DNA from: Physcia stellaris
Taxonomy: Eukaryota; Ascomycota; Lecanoromycetes; Caliciales; Physciaceae
DNA: 21,516 bases
NCBI GenBank assembly: GCA_018902385.1
Contig: JABSSW010000123.1
Span: 1 to 21,516, forward strand
Reading direction: 5' to 3'
The notes under the pieces were generated by a model, which did no database searches, had not been told where the DNA came from, and saw only the letters and a list, made by a program, of their open reading frames with translations. The position numbers were made by a program, and so were the translations under genes. Each line of letters starts with the position of its first letter. Positions within the stretch are counted from its first letter, which is position 1. Shown one piece after another: positions 10,311-21,163 of the stretch.

Positions 10311-13300
10311 TCACTCGTCATCAGCGACACCCTTTCTCGATCGCTTGCTCTTCGTGCCTTTTCGAGATCTCTTCGTCACGGCAAAGTCATCTTCATCGTC
10401 ACTTTTAGACAACTCGGACGCCGGGCTTTCCTGAGCAGGTCTCTTCTTTGGTGCCCGTGATTTTCGCTTCGTGTTTGAACGAGGATTTTTGGCTTCATTA
10501 TCGGTCTTCTGCGTCGTTTTATTCTGATGTATTGATGTACCGGATGAGACTCCATCAGCAGTCACGCTCTCTCTATCCCCCGAAAGTCCCTCATCTTCGC
10601 CTATGGTTCGGTCCTTGGCTCTTGCATGCAGCCGACCCAAGGCATTGGTCATCCTCTTGCTTTTTTCGACTCTTCTCCTGGGTGCGAAAGCACCATCAGC
10701 CGATGGCTTATTGGCTCCTACTCCTACGCTGCCACCAAAGAACTGCGTTATGTTGGCTTGTGTACCCTCGTTTTCTCTACGATTCATGTCTTTCACTACT
10801 GGCACGAGCACCTCGTCAGTCCGCTCTTGACTCCAACCGATCGTTGCCATCAGAAAGCCGCGGAGGGCATCAAGGTCCGGAACACCCCAAGCGAAGGGTG
10901 ATGGGTCATGATCGACTTCTGGATGCAGGTATGCATCATCAACGCGTCTGTCCGGGAAGCCATTGGGCAAGAAGATCTTTGCTGCATTCTTTTTGAACTT
11001 CTTGCGAAATGAAGAAGACGTATCTATGGAGCTAGCAGATTGCCCCAATTGAACAGTCCCCCACCACTCAGAGAAAAACTCCAGATTTTCGAATTCGGAA
11101 AAGAATTTCTAGTGCTGTTACTGGTCCCACAGAAGGAAGGCCCTCAGTGTAATCACTCCCGAGTAGGTGGGCAATGCTGACCAATTTGGATCGAGTGAGT
11201 GAATATTCCTTCTCCAGATCAGAGGCTAGATAGCACTCGACAAACTTGGCTTGATTGAACATGTTTTTGTATACGCGCGTTCCACCAAATAAGAAAAACA
11301 TCAGAATCATCAGTCACAATTCCATCTACTAACCCTAGACTCACAAGCTCGGCGCACTGGGCTTCGGCTTCCATTGGTGCGGTAATGTAGGGAAGACCGA
11401 AAAACTTAAGGAGTTGCTGACATTCAGTGACCATGATCTGGGAGACTTCATCGGCATCTCGCCGATCCTTCTTCTGTTGCGTGCGGAGTTGGCGCAATTC
11501 TTTCTCGTACTCTTCGGCAGATTGAAGATGAGATTGAGGATTCAATGTTGCTGAGAAGCGAGCATGTTCCTCAGCTTCCACTGCCATCTGCCGCATCAAG
11601 TCTTCTTCTTCTGGGTCAGAGTATATCTCCGCTTCGTCATCCAGCTGCATATTATCAAAAGTGTCTTCAGTAGGGAGGGTTGGAACAGCGGTCGGAATCG
11701 GCGACGGTTCCGTGTGAGGGCTTCTGTTATATTTTAGGATTAAGGTCGACATCTTCGAAGTCAGACGCAGAGGGTGAAGCTGGAAAGGCAACGCCCGGAG
11801 ACCCGCCATCTGCTAGAGATGGAAGAGTTGACTGCTGTGGTACTTTTGGTCCATCGTTTTCTAGATCGCTTTCTTCCCACTCGATCAGCTCATCACTGTC
11901 GGATTCTTGCTGAGATGAGGTCTTCGCTGGTGGAATCGCCACTGGATGATCTCCGTGCCTAGGGGGCGACTCATATATCATGGGATGCGGTTTTGGTGGT
12001 TCGGCTCTGGTTAAGTCTGCTACATCGCCCATCTTCATCTCTGAATCGACCGGAACGGATGCTCCCACTATGACATCGTCATTTGTTTCGTTGTCCGATG
12101 ATTCAACCTCAATGACCTCTTCAACGCCCGCCTTGGCAGGGTCGAGATCTATGACTTCTCCAGTCTCATGTCGATGCAGTCGCGCGTGATGTAGTAGATT
12201 GGATTCCTCGCCTGAAATATCTGGTTGATTTGATTGTCCGCTGCCGGGGTCTTTCCATTCCTTGGCCTCCTTTGTGGCCTCTGCAGAGAACCATGGAGGT
12301 AAGTCTTGTTGCCTTTTCTCGGTTGTTGTTGGCTCTTTTTCAAACCCGCCGCCTTCTTCAACAATACTCTTCTTTTTCTTGCCAAATACTGACTTGCCGA
12401 GATTTATCGACTCAAGGGCAAGGACCCTCGAAGCCTCGAGATGTGGACAAATCGCTTGATTTTGTAGCGATTGGCCTGGACGGATCCTTACTTGGGACAG
12501 GACCTGCATTGTCTAGGCTCATGCTTTCATCTTCGCTGAGCTTATCATTCGTGATTCTGTACTTCTCCAACGAGCCCAAGCCCATTGCCCTGGCATTAGT
12601 TTGATGTGCAAAGTCGCGACCAACCTTTGCATTTCTTCGATTGAAGTCTAGAGGTTTATCGATATCTGGGCCTACATAACATGCTTTGTCTGCGGGCTCC
12701 TGGACCTTCTTGGCCGAATGATCTTCAAAAGCCTCTAAAGACATAGCAATTGCCTTTTGCAATTCATCATCCTCACATGCATCGTGAAGAGGGACATCCT
12801 CGAATAAGACGTCTACATCGCTCTGTGCAGGCTTTGTCTGCCCTCTTCGGGGCCTTGGGGAATAAACAATGAGTCAGGGTCTTCGTCAATTGGTTCTACT
12901 GCATCCTCAATGAAACCAGCTTCCTGCTGACGCGCCTGATAGAGGGCTTTCCTTTTTTGGCCATGGTGTCATTCGCACCGACTTTCTGGGCAGTGTCTGG
13001 TCTAGCGGTATTCGCTGAACGTTTGGGAGACGATTGAGCCCCTCGATCGGGACATCCTCGAACCCGTCTTCTTCCCATTCGTCTCCTTCTATATTTTCGA
13101 TGGCAGTCTCTTTGCCAAAGGTTTCAACATCGATGGGCTTATTACGTTCTCCTTCGTTCTTGTTGCTCACCACCCAAAAAGCCCATCCACCCTCAACACC
13201 GTCATTTTTGACAAGAACATACTCTTTGCCCCTTTCTCCTGCAACTCTTCCTCCACCGTCAATGTTGAAGATCGCATCATCACCGCTCATACCGTTTAGA

Positions 13301-14295
13301 TTCATCAGCCGCTGAGTCAGTTCATTCCTCTCTTTCACCCTTTCGATCTGAAATTTGGAAAAAGCCATACGGTCCGGAAACATGATATCCAATTGGTCTT
13401 TGCTGTAGCCCATTCTCAATCGGCTTCTCAATCGTGCTGCGTTGAGAATATTATAACGATCGGTAGCTGGTAGACTGATAAAGAATTGACTGTTGAAATC
13501 AATCTTGCTGAAATCATAGATATTGATGTCTTCTCCAGTATGAAATTGCCTTGCATATTCCTCTAACTCTTCAGGACTCATAACCTTCGGATCATCTGGC
13601 CCGCCCATCTCAGAAAGACCGACAGGCAGGTCAGGTAAGTGGTATGCGTCTTGTTTCTTGAACAATCGCTTTTGTTGGCGTTCTTGTGCACTCATCTGCA
13701 ACTCGTCGACATACACGAGATCGTCAGGGACCTCCTCTTCCACAGGGCCAATTGCAGGTCTATCCCTTTCTTCCCTTCTTTTTCGCTCATCCTCCTCTGC
13801 GCGCCTTTGCATCTGTACTGCCAAGAGCTTCCCCGCTGTTCGCACCGCATCTTCCCTTCGGCCTTCTCTTCTCGCCTTTCGGGCTCCAATGGTCTGTCGC
13901 TTCAAGAGGGTGCACCACCATCAAATACAAAGACAGGCTTTATACCGAAGAAGAGGAGCTTGCATATACGGCGAAAGAACCCCACGACGATGCGAATTGC
14001 GAAAGAGCATTTCCCTCTTTGTCACGTACAGCCTTTAGGAACTGGTATATCCATATCGATGCATCAACAGCAAAGTCTTTTTCTTATTTAGGGTCTCGAG
14101 CTTGATTGGGCGCCTGAATGAAATCTCGCGATTAGCGTCTATATCTACGATCACGACTCGGGTAGCATGTCAATCTGTTTTACACTGGGTTGCGGACTTC
14201 GCTCACATGCAACCAACGAGCAGATAGAAACGAATAGGGATTACAGATACGTACGCACACGGTTGGACCACAGTCCAAAGGCCCGTAACGCCCAT
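10311..14295 (-). CDS. RAD2: RAD2/XPG (Rad13) structure-specific endonuclease, frame broken by indels
   Basis: This is the nuclear 3'-incision nuclease of nucleotide-excision repair. The start at 14295 reads [14 protein letters not shown], the family N-terminus. A 141-nt intron (14254-14114) follows, then RPIKLETLN. The N-nuclease half shows [17 protein letters not shown] and VFVFDGG. The long acidic spacer holds a UIM-like [13 protein letters not shown] (about 12732-12775). The I-nuclease half has [20 protein letters not shown] and TDDSDVFL, with the acidic metal ligands present, then [15 protein letters not shown] of the H2TH/helix-hairpin region. A PIP-box-like QANITQFF and a basic NLS-like tail ([12 protein letters not shown]) close it. 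Expected length, about 1,280 residues, is plausible. At least ten frame changes occur, for example at 14072-14082, 13901-13907, 13025-13027, 12953-12958, 12841-12843, about 11295 and 11099-11102. Residues stay conserved on both sides of each. The ATG at 13905 is internal, not the start. Confidence 0.95.
14114..14254 (-). other. RAD2: RAD2 intron 1
   Basis: Read on the minus strand, it begins GTACGT after codon 14 (..CCG TGT GC) and ends ATTTCATTCAG. Joining the exons restores Cys-Ala-Arg-Pro exactly as expected in the XPG N-terminus. Length is 141 nt and phase is 2. The fit of the joined residues makes this intron secure. Confidence 0.85.
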
Positions 14296-14624
14296 CGTTC
14301 ATTGACCTCAAGCCTTTCTACAGGCACGTCCAACGAGCAGGATAGCTTCCGCATTTTGCGGCATAAGAGCTCGCAGATGGGGTTGTAAGGTGGCTATGAA
14401 AGTGGCGATGGATTCGTCTTTCGAGTCAAGGAGCGCAGTCACGTGTCTGGTCTGGCCTTCTGGCGTGTCATTATCAAACGCACCACGTTGGTAGGACCAC
14501 CCAACTGAAACAGAACCTCCATTTTTCGGCATCGGACACTTTCTATGGTACTCTCGAGATGCATTCGGCATCCCAGGTCAACCATCTCGCCGTGTCCTCA
14601 TCGATGCTTGCTGATGGGGTTCGC
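14296..14624. promoter_or_regulatory. bidirectional promoter interval between RAD2 and WDR6
   Basis: The start codons of RAD2 (minus) and WDR6 (plus) lie head to head with 329 bases between them, so both promoters and 5' UTRs must share this interval. A CACGTG E-box palindrome sits at 14440-14445 (context GTCACGTGTC), roughly midway. An 87-codon minus frame at 14308-14571 has no recognisable content and is probably chance. No clear TATA element was seen. Confidence 0.55.
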
Positions 14625-17600
14625 ATGATTAAACAGATACAAAATTTGTACCCGTGACTGCTTTGGCCTTTGTACGCGTAGAGTCAAGGCTGCTCTTATT
14701 GTCTGGTGAAGGATCATACTTGCAAATCTACGATGGGCATAGACGGCTAGTAGAATGTTCTAGCAAAATCTTCGACTCTGAAGATATACGCCAATGGTAT
14801 CAAAGTCCGTTCCGACGAACAGTGTCCTGTCCACATGATGCTCGTAAGCAGATTGTGGCGTAGATGGAAGCTCAGTTTGCCTACTTGATGTCATGGCCAG
14901 ACTGAAATTGACGGAAAATCCCGAGCATAGTCATCAAAGTCATAGCCAAAAATCCAGGCGAAAGATTGGATCCAGGACGTATGCTTTCACCGTGTTTGAT
15001 GAGAGTTCTTCCACCTTTGACGCCATCTTATTGACCTCTCGCAACCGGTTACATGGTCTAAATTTCTCCCGAGGACTACCGTCTCATGAATCAAATCTAA
15101 TTAAGATACAACTGATCGCCGAAGGTCCGCCGAGTCTTTTGTATTGTGCTCATTCTATGGCCAGCAAAGGTCGTGGACTTGTTGCTGCAGGTAATATATT
15201 CGGGACCGTCTTCCTATGGTCTTTTTCCTGATATCCAAACTATACTACGTTCATCTCTACCTGTTTGCCATTCTCTACATTGCACACTGGTAGGTCACGA
15301 GGGTTCAGTCTTTGGCGTACGAATATCTGAGCCCTCTTCTGCGATCGGGCACGGTTTAGCGCGACGTCTCGTCGCAAGCTGCAGTGATGATCGAACTATC
15401 AGAGTATGGGAAATCAGCGGATTGGAAGACACGGGGCATGGATACCAGGCTGACGACGGCAGCACAAGCCCGGCTCGACAAGTTGCAACTGTTATGGGCC
15501 ACAAGTCACGCATTTGGGGTGTTAGATTCTTGCGTTGCAATCAAGGTCCGTCACACGTAATGTCGTACGGCGAAGACGGTAGCCTTCAGGTTTGGCGTAT
15601 GGATAGTCAAACGCGTAATCTGCCTCAAACCTCGGCGAATGTGCGATCTGCCGTGTACCATGAGGCGTCATACACGTTTCACACCGGAAAGAATATCTGG
15701 GCAGTAGATGTCCTGGATTCCCTTGCGTCTAATTCAATGGTTGCTTCAGGTGGTGCTGATGGGCGTATCGTTTACTACACGTTAAAGAGCCAGGGAGGGA
15801 GACTCGGTCTAGACAGGCTTTTCTTCAGCCAATCTACAATAGTAGACGTACGACTGAATGTACAGACGAAGGTGAGGACGCCCACTACTACCCCTCAAGG
15901 CCCGCCGCCACACGCGGATCCTTCCAAGCTTGGGGCAAAGGTCATTTTCGATGAATTGAAAGGGGACTGGGTGTTGGTTCGAGCCTTGACAAGTGCAATC
16001 CCAGCATACCCTACTGGTAAGTTCACAGGACTAGCAACGTTTCAAGAGCGTAGTTCAACAGATCCGGTCTATGACTTGGAATACCTGTATCTAGAGAAAG
16101 GTCAATTCACAACTCAACAAGGGATCACTCTCTCAGCTACACGGCGCTACGTTTACCGCTACGAATTGGGCTCCAAGCAGATCAGTGTCTGGTTCGTCAA
16201 GCCAGAAGATGGTCTTACGGTTGATTATCTCTTCCATACACTCGAGTTCCCGGCGGTAACACCTGATGCAAAGTGTAGGACTTTGAAAGCGCACCACCTC
16301 TGTAACGAGGACAACTACTGGGCTGAGTACACTTTCTCTCGTCATGCCTCGAGGCTGAATAGCTTCAATGTAAATTATGTCGTCAAGGGACCAAACAAAG
16401 ATTACATTGCGGACGCTATTTATACACGTCAATCAGAGCCTTCTGCAGATGCCGCCAGAGTCTCATCAAGAAACCTCGAATGCAATGGACTCCTCCAAGG
16501 CATTGATGACGATATCAATGCTGCTGGTCGCTTTGAGAGTCCAATCTCAAGTAATGACTCGTTTAAGTCCTATGCATGGGTGGACGAAAGCAGCTTTTTA
16601 GTAACTACTGATCAAGGATGGCTCTTGCTGGGATCCGTGGAAGTTGAGAATTCGTCGGAGGCTGGTATATCCAAAGAGATCATTAATCTGGAGTCCGATT
16701 TTGCAAGACTCTGCGTTCAGATGTTCTTGTATTCTCAGTAACGTCGAAAGTCATGGTCTTGTACTGATCACAGGTCAAAGATGGGGCAGTGTACTGCTTT
16801 AGAGGCGCAACAAGGACTATCGCGCTCGTCACCAAATTACCAAGAAAAAGTTGCGTGTCTTAGAGCATCGTGCCTAGACTCAATGTCCGATAGTCGTCGG
16901 CATCGCATTTCTCGACCAGAATTTTCCGCGTTTGTATCGTGCCTAGGTACTTCTACAGCCTATCATCTTACGATCAGCCATGAAAACGAAACGTTCCGTT
17001 GCGTTCAGATACAGCTGGATCTGCCCGCAGTTTCATACCCGTCCTTTCTGTTCGTGGTATCGCAGATGATACTGATTATAGGGTTTCGTAACGGAGCTTT
17101 GGCTTTTTATCACCTTTCAAACAACGTTTCCCGGGCAGTCCTAAGCTGATCAAATCATATGTCCACGGCAGAGAGACGGTTTCGGCCATGAAGACTACTC
17201 CCCTTCAACATCCAAATGGAACACTCGGGTCCATATACTTTGTCAGTGCTGGTAGGGATGGTAAATACGCAGTACACCTCCTAGACACTTGTCTAGCCCA
17301 GGAGTCCTCCACTCAGATGAGCTTACAAACAATACATATCTGCAATCTACCCTTCGGCCCTAATATTGAAGGCATATCTTTTGACCGGGAAACCCAGGAA
17401 CTACTCGTATGGGGTTTTCGTGGCAAGCTCTTCATTGTTTGGAATGATTCTCTGAAAGCGGAGGTCACGTCTGTTGAATGCGGAGGTGCATATCGCAACT
17501 GGGCTTACTTGCCTTTACAAAATACGAAAGGAGGAGGAAATCTCGTGTGGACTAAAGCTTCATCGCTGAACATATTCCTGCAATCCCAACCATCACATAA

Positions 17601-18904
17601 TGTCTTGCGGTATGGCGGCCATGGCAGAGAGATCAAAGCTATATCATTGTCACCGCCTATCAAGGGATATGATGGTCCCAGCGTACAGTATCTCGCGACC
17701 GGTGCTGAAGACACTACGATTCGGGTCTTCAACAGCACTCGTGAAGACTTGAATTACATGTGAAGGACAGCCAGCGCCTCACTGTTCTTTCAGATCATAC
17801 CGCAGGCATACAGAAACTACGCTGGTCTTCAGATGGCCGCTTTCTTTTCAGCGCAGCAGGACGTGAAGAGTTCTTCGTGTGGCAAACGCAAGTAATTCCT
17901 TGTTTTGGACTGGGAGCAATCTGTCTATCGAAGTGCCCCCGTGTGACCGATTCGGAGATCTACGAATCATGGACTTTGATATCATTGACGTTTTGAAAGG
18001 AGGAGAAATGACGTCGAGTTATATTGTGAGACCGTCTACTCAAACTCAAGCTTACGGGTGAGTTGGTCAAGTCGAATTTGAAATTGAATTAATCATCCAA
18101 CAGATCTTCTACTACGATCCTGCCAACTCACAGAATCCCTTTCAGCTTATGTCCATTGGCAACTATAGTAGCCACTGCCTCACCCAGTCGTCGTTTTTGC
18201 GCATCAGCTCCCAAGTCCACTGCTGTACTGCGAGTACGGACGGGCACATAGCTCTTTGGCCACTTGATTTAGCATTCAGTGGACGAGATACCAACGGTCC
18301 CAAGGAAGCTTGCTGGAAGTACGATACATCATTGGGTTCGATCACTGTCAAGGACAGTCTGTATTTCACAAAGCGTATTCAGGTACACCAGAGTAGTATA
18401 AATTGCATGACAACTCTCAATCTATCGGACGCGGATGTTCTGATAGCGACTGTTAGCGACGACGGTGCTTTGGCATTTATTCGTGTTAGTGGAATGAGCA
18501 CGCCCCAGTCGACGCACGGGAATCAATCCGGGGACCCAGAGGGAAGGTTCTCAAGCTGCTCCCAAGTAAAGCAATCAACGATATTGCTACCGAAAGCCCA
18601 CAGTTCTACGGTCGACGCTTTGATCTACTTGGGATTGGATAGAGGAACAGACGGTTCCGAAAAGGGGCATCGATTCCTGACCTGTGGTAAGGACCAAAGA
18701 CTCAAAACGTGGAAGCTAACAGCAAAGCTTGAGCAGCCCGGGATACACGGCTTCACGGTCATCAGGGAACAGGATACTCATACTTCTATTGCGGACGTCT
18801 CTTCGCTTGAGTGTATGGCAGTTGACCATCCGCCATGTGGCGCTGTGCTAGTAGCAGGTGTTGGATTTGAGGTACGACGCATAGATCAGACTCTAGAATG
18901 TTAA
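14625..18904 (+). CDS. WDR6/Trm734 (Rtt10) WD40 protein with an inserted DUF6314-like domain
   Basis: WDR6/Trm734 partners the Trm7/FTSJ1 methyltransferase for 2'-O-methylation of tRNA wobble position 34. Conserved segments appear in order: VTALAFVR near the start, DWIQDV (about 14966), DAILLTSRNRLHGLNFS, GHEGSVFGVRIS with CSDDRTIRVWEIS, MGHKSRIWGVRFL, YGEDGSLQVWRMD, ASGGADGRIVYY, then the inserted domain. After it come TTDQGWLLLGS, SAGRDGKYAVHLL, CGGAYRNWAYLP, GGHGREIKAISLSP, TGAEDTTIRVF, SSDGRFLFSAAGREEFFVW, CTASTDGHIALWPLD, TCGKDQRLKTWKL and VLVAGVGFEVRRID at the end. The proposed start at 14625 needs one extra A in the AAAA run near 14641 to join VPVTALAF. The alternative is ATG 14654. 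At least eight frame changes occur, the clearest an extra T in 15222-15226. Continuing similarity on both sides argues against a pseudogene. Confidence 0.9.
15944..16429 (+). other. DUF6314-like domain inserted between WD repeats of WDR6
   Basis: About 162 residues lie within a single uninterrupted frame (15146-16741), between the WD strands ending GGADGRIVYY and the segment TTDQGWLLLGS. Features are FDELKGDWVLVRAL at the start, then GKFTGLATF, RRYVYRYELGSKQISVWFV, VDYLFHTLEF, HHLCNEDNYWAEYTF and VVKGPNKDYIADAIYTR. This matches my memory of the DUF6314 pattern: LxGxWxLxR, GxAxF, RRYxYR, HxCxxDxYxxxY, VxGPxKDY. The fold resembles lipocalin-like barrels in general outline, but that is inference. 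Function is unknown. Confidence 0.65.
18058..18103 (+). other. WDR6 intron
   Basis: It begins GTGAGT and ends CATCCAACAG, 46 nt. Removing it joins YSNSSLR to IFYYDPANS in phase 0, which matches the expected strand pattern of the protein. Without removal the upstream frame meets TGA at once. Confidence 0.75.
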
Positions 18905-19306
18905 AGATAACAACGATATGTTCCTGTTTTGAAGTCGTGGCCCGATGTTAGTCAATAACAGAATTGTCTTACTACTATGGAGATGGGAACGTCTGTATCC
19001 GTTGTTTTTTGGTCCTCACTCAAGCTTAAGATGAATTTCCTACTGGAATGACCCGCTGATGATACCAGCAATTGACTGGACAAGAGACTATCGACCGCTC
19101 TGAGATCCGAGTATTATCGAGGAGGGAATCACAGACACGACCGAGGGGACGCCATTTCGCCGGACTTCCGGGCACTAATGCAATCCGCTTCGACGTCATC
19201 CCTACCCCGGAGCCTCCCGCACGATACCAACCGCGGAGTGAGCTCTCGCCGAAGCTTCAATATGGTGACGAAATCCCCAACTTTACTAATATTGCTTCCT
19301 ACCGCA
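18905..19306 (+). promoter_or_regulatory. WDR6-SSADH intergenic region
   Basis: About 400 bases between the WDR6 stop and the proposed SSADH start. It must hold the WDR6 3' UTR and the SSADH promoter and 5' UTR. An open frame runs through from 19072 but has no recognisable sequence before the mitochondrial leader. I see no clear TATA box, poly(A) hexamer or other gene. Confidence 0.35.
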
Positions 19307-21163
19307 ATGCGTACTCTGCTTTTACACTCAACAAAAGCCCATCTGCCTCGTATTCCGTTCCAACCCTCGCGACTACCCCGGACAATAGCAAGAACCTACG
19401 CCATGCCGAACCAGACCATTCCTCCGGTAAGATGTTCCTCTTGTTCATAGGAAGCTGAGTTCGCACGACCTTACCTGAAGCTGTTCTACCACCAGTCCTC
19501 GTGGCAGTCCCTCACAGCTCACAATTGAACAGCTGAAAGACCAATCGCTGTTCAAGCAGGACGGAATATATGTCAATGGCGAGTGGGCTAAAGCTAAATC
19601 TGGCCAAACCTTTGAAGTGACAGGTAATCTCTCAACCCTCCTCAAAACTTGTCAAAAGCTAAGTCAACTTATCATAGATCCTTCAACCGACAAGGTTGTC
19701 GGCACGTGTCCAGAGTGCTCGAAGGAAGATGTCGATAATGCTATAAACGCTGCAGCCGAAGCCTTCAAGTCTTTCCGCAAGACTACACCTCGCGAGCGGG
19801 CACGTATGCTCAGGAAATGGTACCAATTGATGGTCGATAATTCCGAAGATATTGCAAAATTGATCACATGGGAGAATGGCAAACCATTCAATGATGCGAA
19901 AGGTGAGGCAGCGTATGCCGCTAGCTTCTTCGAATGGTTCAGCGAAGAGGCTCCGAGGATAGACGGGGATACTATTCAGGCATCAATTGCTGGTAACAGA
20001 GTCTTCACGATCAAGGAGCCTGTGGGCGTTTGTGGACTTATTACCCCGTAAGCTTAAGCGACCTTCGACAACGCAATGCCGATACTGATACTTTACAGAT
20101 GGAATTTCCCAGCCGCCATGATAACCCGGAAGATCGGTCCTGCGATTGCTGCTGGCTGCACCGTTGTGTGTAAATCACCTGGTGAAACACCTTTCACGTC
20201 CCTTGCACTCGTGGAGTTGGCCAGTCGCGCCGGCATCCCAAAGGGGGTTATCAATATCGTCAGCGCCTTAAAGAATACCGTGGAGGTCGGCGAAGCTCTT
20301 ACATCAAATGCTATTGTACGAAAAGTTTCTTTCACAGGCTCAACTGGGGTAGGGAAATTGTTAATGAAGCAATCTTCGGATACGCTCAAGAAATTGTCGT
20401 TCGAACTTGGTGGCAATGCTCCTTCATTGTCTTTGATGACGCCGATCTCGAGACAGCCGTCAATGGCGCAATTGCATGCAAGTTCCGGAGTTCGGGACAG
20501 ACTTGCGTTTGTGCCAACCGAATCTACGTCCAAAAAGGCATATACGACAAGTTCGCTACCTCTTTTGCAGAGAAGGTCAAGTCCTTCAAGGTAGGCGGTG
20601 GTTACGACGAGGGCGTTACGCACGGCCCCCTTATTCACGACCGAGCTGTCAGTAAAGTCGATGCTCATGTGCGAGATGCTGAAAAATGGAGCAAAAGTGC
20701 TCCTTGGTGGACAGAAGATGCCAGATCTCGGGTCAAACTTCTTTCAGCCTACCGTCATTACCGGTATGACGATGGATATGAAGATGGCTTCGGAAGAGAC
20801 GTTTGGACCTGTTGCAGGCATTTACCCTTTTGACACGGAGCAAGACGTCGTCGAGATGGCAAACAAGTCAGAGGTCGGCTTAGCTGGGTACTTTTACAGC
20901 AACCATCTCCAAAGAGTCTATCGGGTAGCGGAGGCTCTGGAGGTTGGTATGGTTGGAGTCAATACTGGCTTGATCAGCGATCCTGCAGCTCCGTGAGTCC
21001 TACCTTCGCCACAATATGAAATGACAGCTAATAGAGTTCTAGGTTTGGAGGAGTGAAGTTCAGCGGCTTCGGTAGGGAGGGGAGTAAATACGGGATCTCT
21101 GAGTATCAAACCACGAAGACGGTAACTCTTGGAGGAATGGGCCAACCACTTCAAGGTTCATGA
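19307..21163 (+). CDS. mitochondrial succinate-semialdehyde dehydrogenase, five exons, two indels
   Basis: It oxidises succinate semialdehyde to succinate with NAD(P)+, the last step of the GABA shunt. The proposed start (19307) gives an Arg-rich leader, [22 protein letters not shown], typical of mitochondrial import. The body shows [53 protein letters not shown] and GSTGVGKLL of the cofactor site. The catalytic Glu is in FELGG (codon 20403-20405). The catalytic Cys (20504-20506) stands in the SSADH-typical TCVCAN pair. [12 protein letters not shown] and the ending GMGQPLQGS follow. Spliced length is about 540 residues. One T is missing at about 20422 (CCTTCATT), and a second shift lies at 20682-20686 (AAAAA). 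Between them the residues are right in another frame. Both sit in or beside homopolymers, so the gene is probably intact in the organism. Confidence 0.93.
19427..19495 (+). other. SSADH intron 1
   Basis: It begins GTAAGA and ends CTACCACCAG, 69 nt, between the mitochondrial leader and [17 protein letters not shown]. The join is off by one base relative to the leader frame, so either there is a further indel or the exact splice site differs. Confidence 0.5.
19624..19677 (+). other. SSADH intron 2
   Basis: It begins GTAATC and ends TTATCATAG, 54 nt. Joining GTGACAG to ATCCTTCA gives Val-Thr-Asp-Pro-Ser, as the family has between the GQTFEV and DKVVG segments. Confidence 0.85.
20048..20098 (+). 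other. SSADH intron 3
   Basis: It begins GTAAGC and ends CTTTACAG, 51 nt. The join restores LITPWNFPAAM, the invariant aldehyde dehydrogenase segment. Confidence 0.92.
20993..21042 (+). other. SSADH intron 4
   Basis: It begins GTGAGT and ends GAGTTCTAG, 50 nt, with a branch-point-like GCTAAT about 13 bases before the end. The join gives [18 protein letters not shown], the expected C-terminal segment. Confidence 0.92.

Noticed and set aside
10448-10996. 182-codon plus-strand open frame opposite RAD2
   Set aside because: It is antisense to the RAD2 C-terminal half, whose conserved H2TH-adjacent and PIP-box residues are on the minus strand. The plus translation has no domain.
12907-13905. A separate 332-codon gene starting at ATG 13905
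   Set aside because: The first residues [22 protein letters not shown] are internal to the XPG N-domain. The true start with intron is at 14295.
13639-14105. Three overlapping plus-strand frames of 126-150 codons
   Set aside because: All are antisense to the RAD2 N-nuclease region, which has clear family residues on the minus strand.
20093-20668. 191-codon minus-strand frame
   Set aside because: It is a shadow of SSADH exon 4. The plus strand carries the catalytic Glu and Cys segments.
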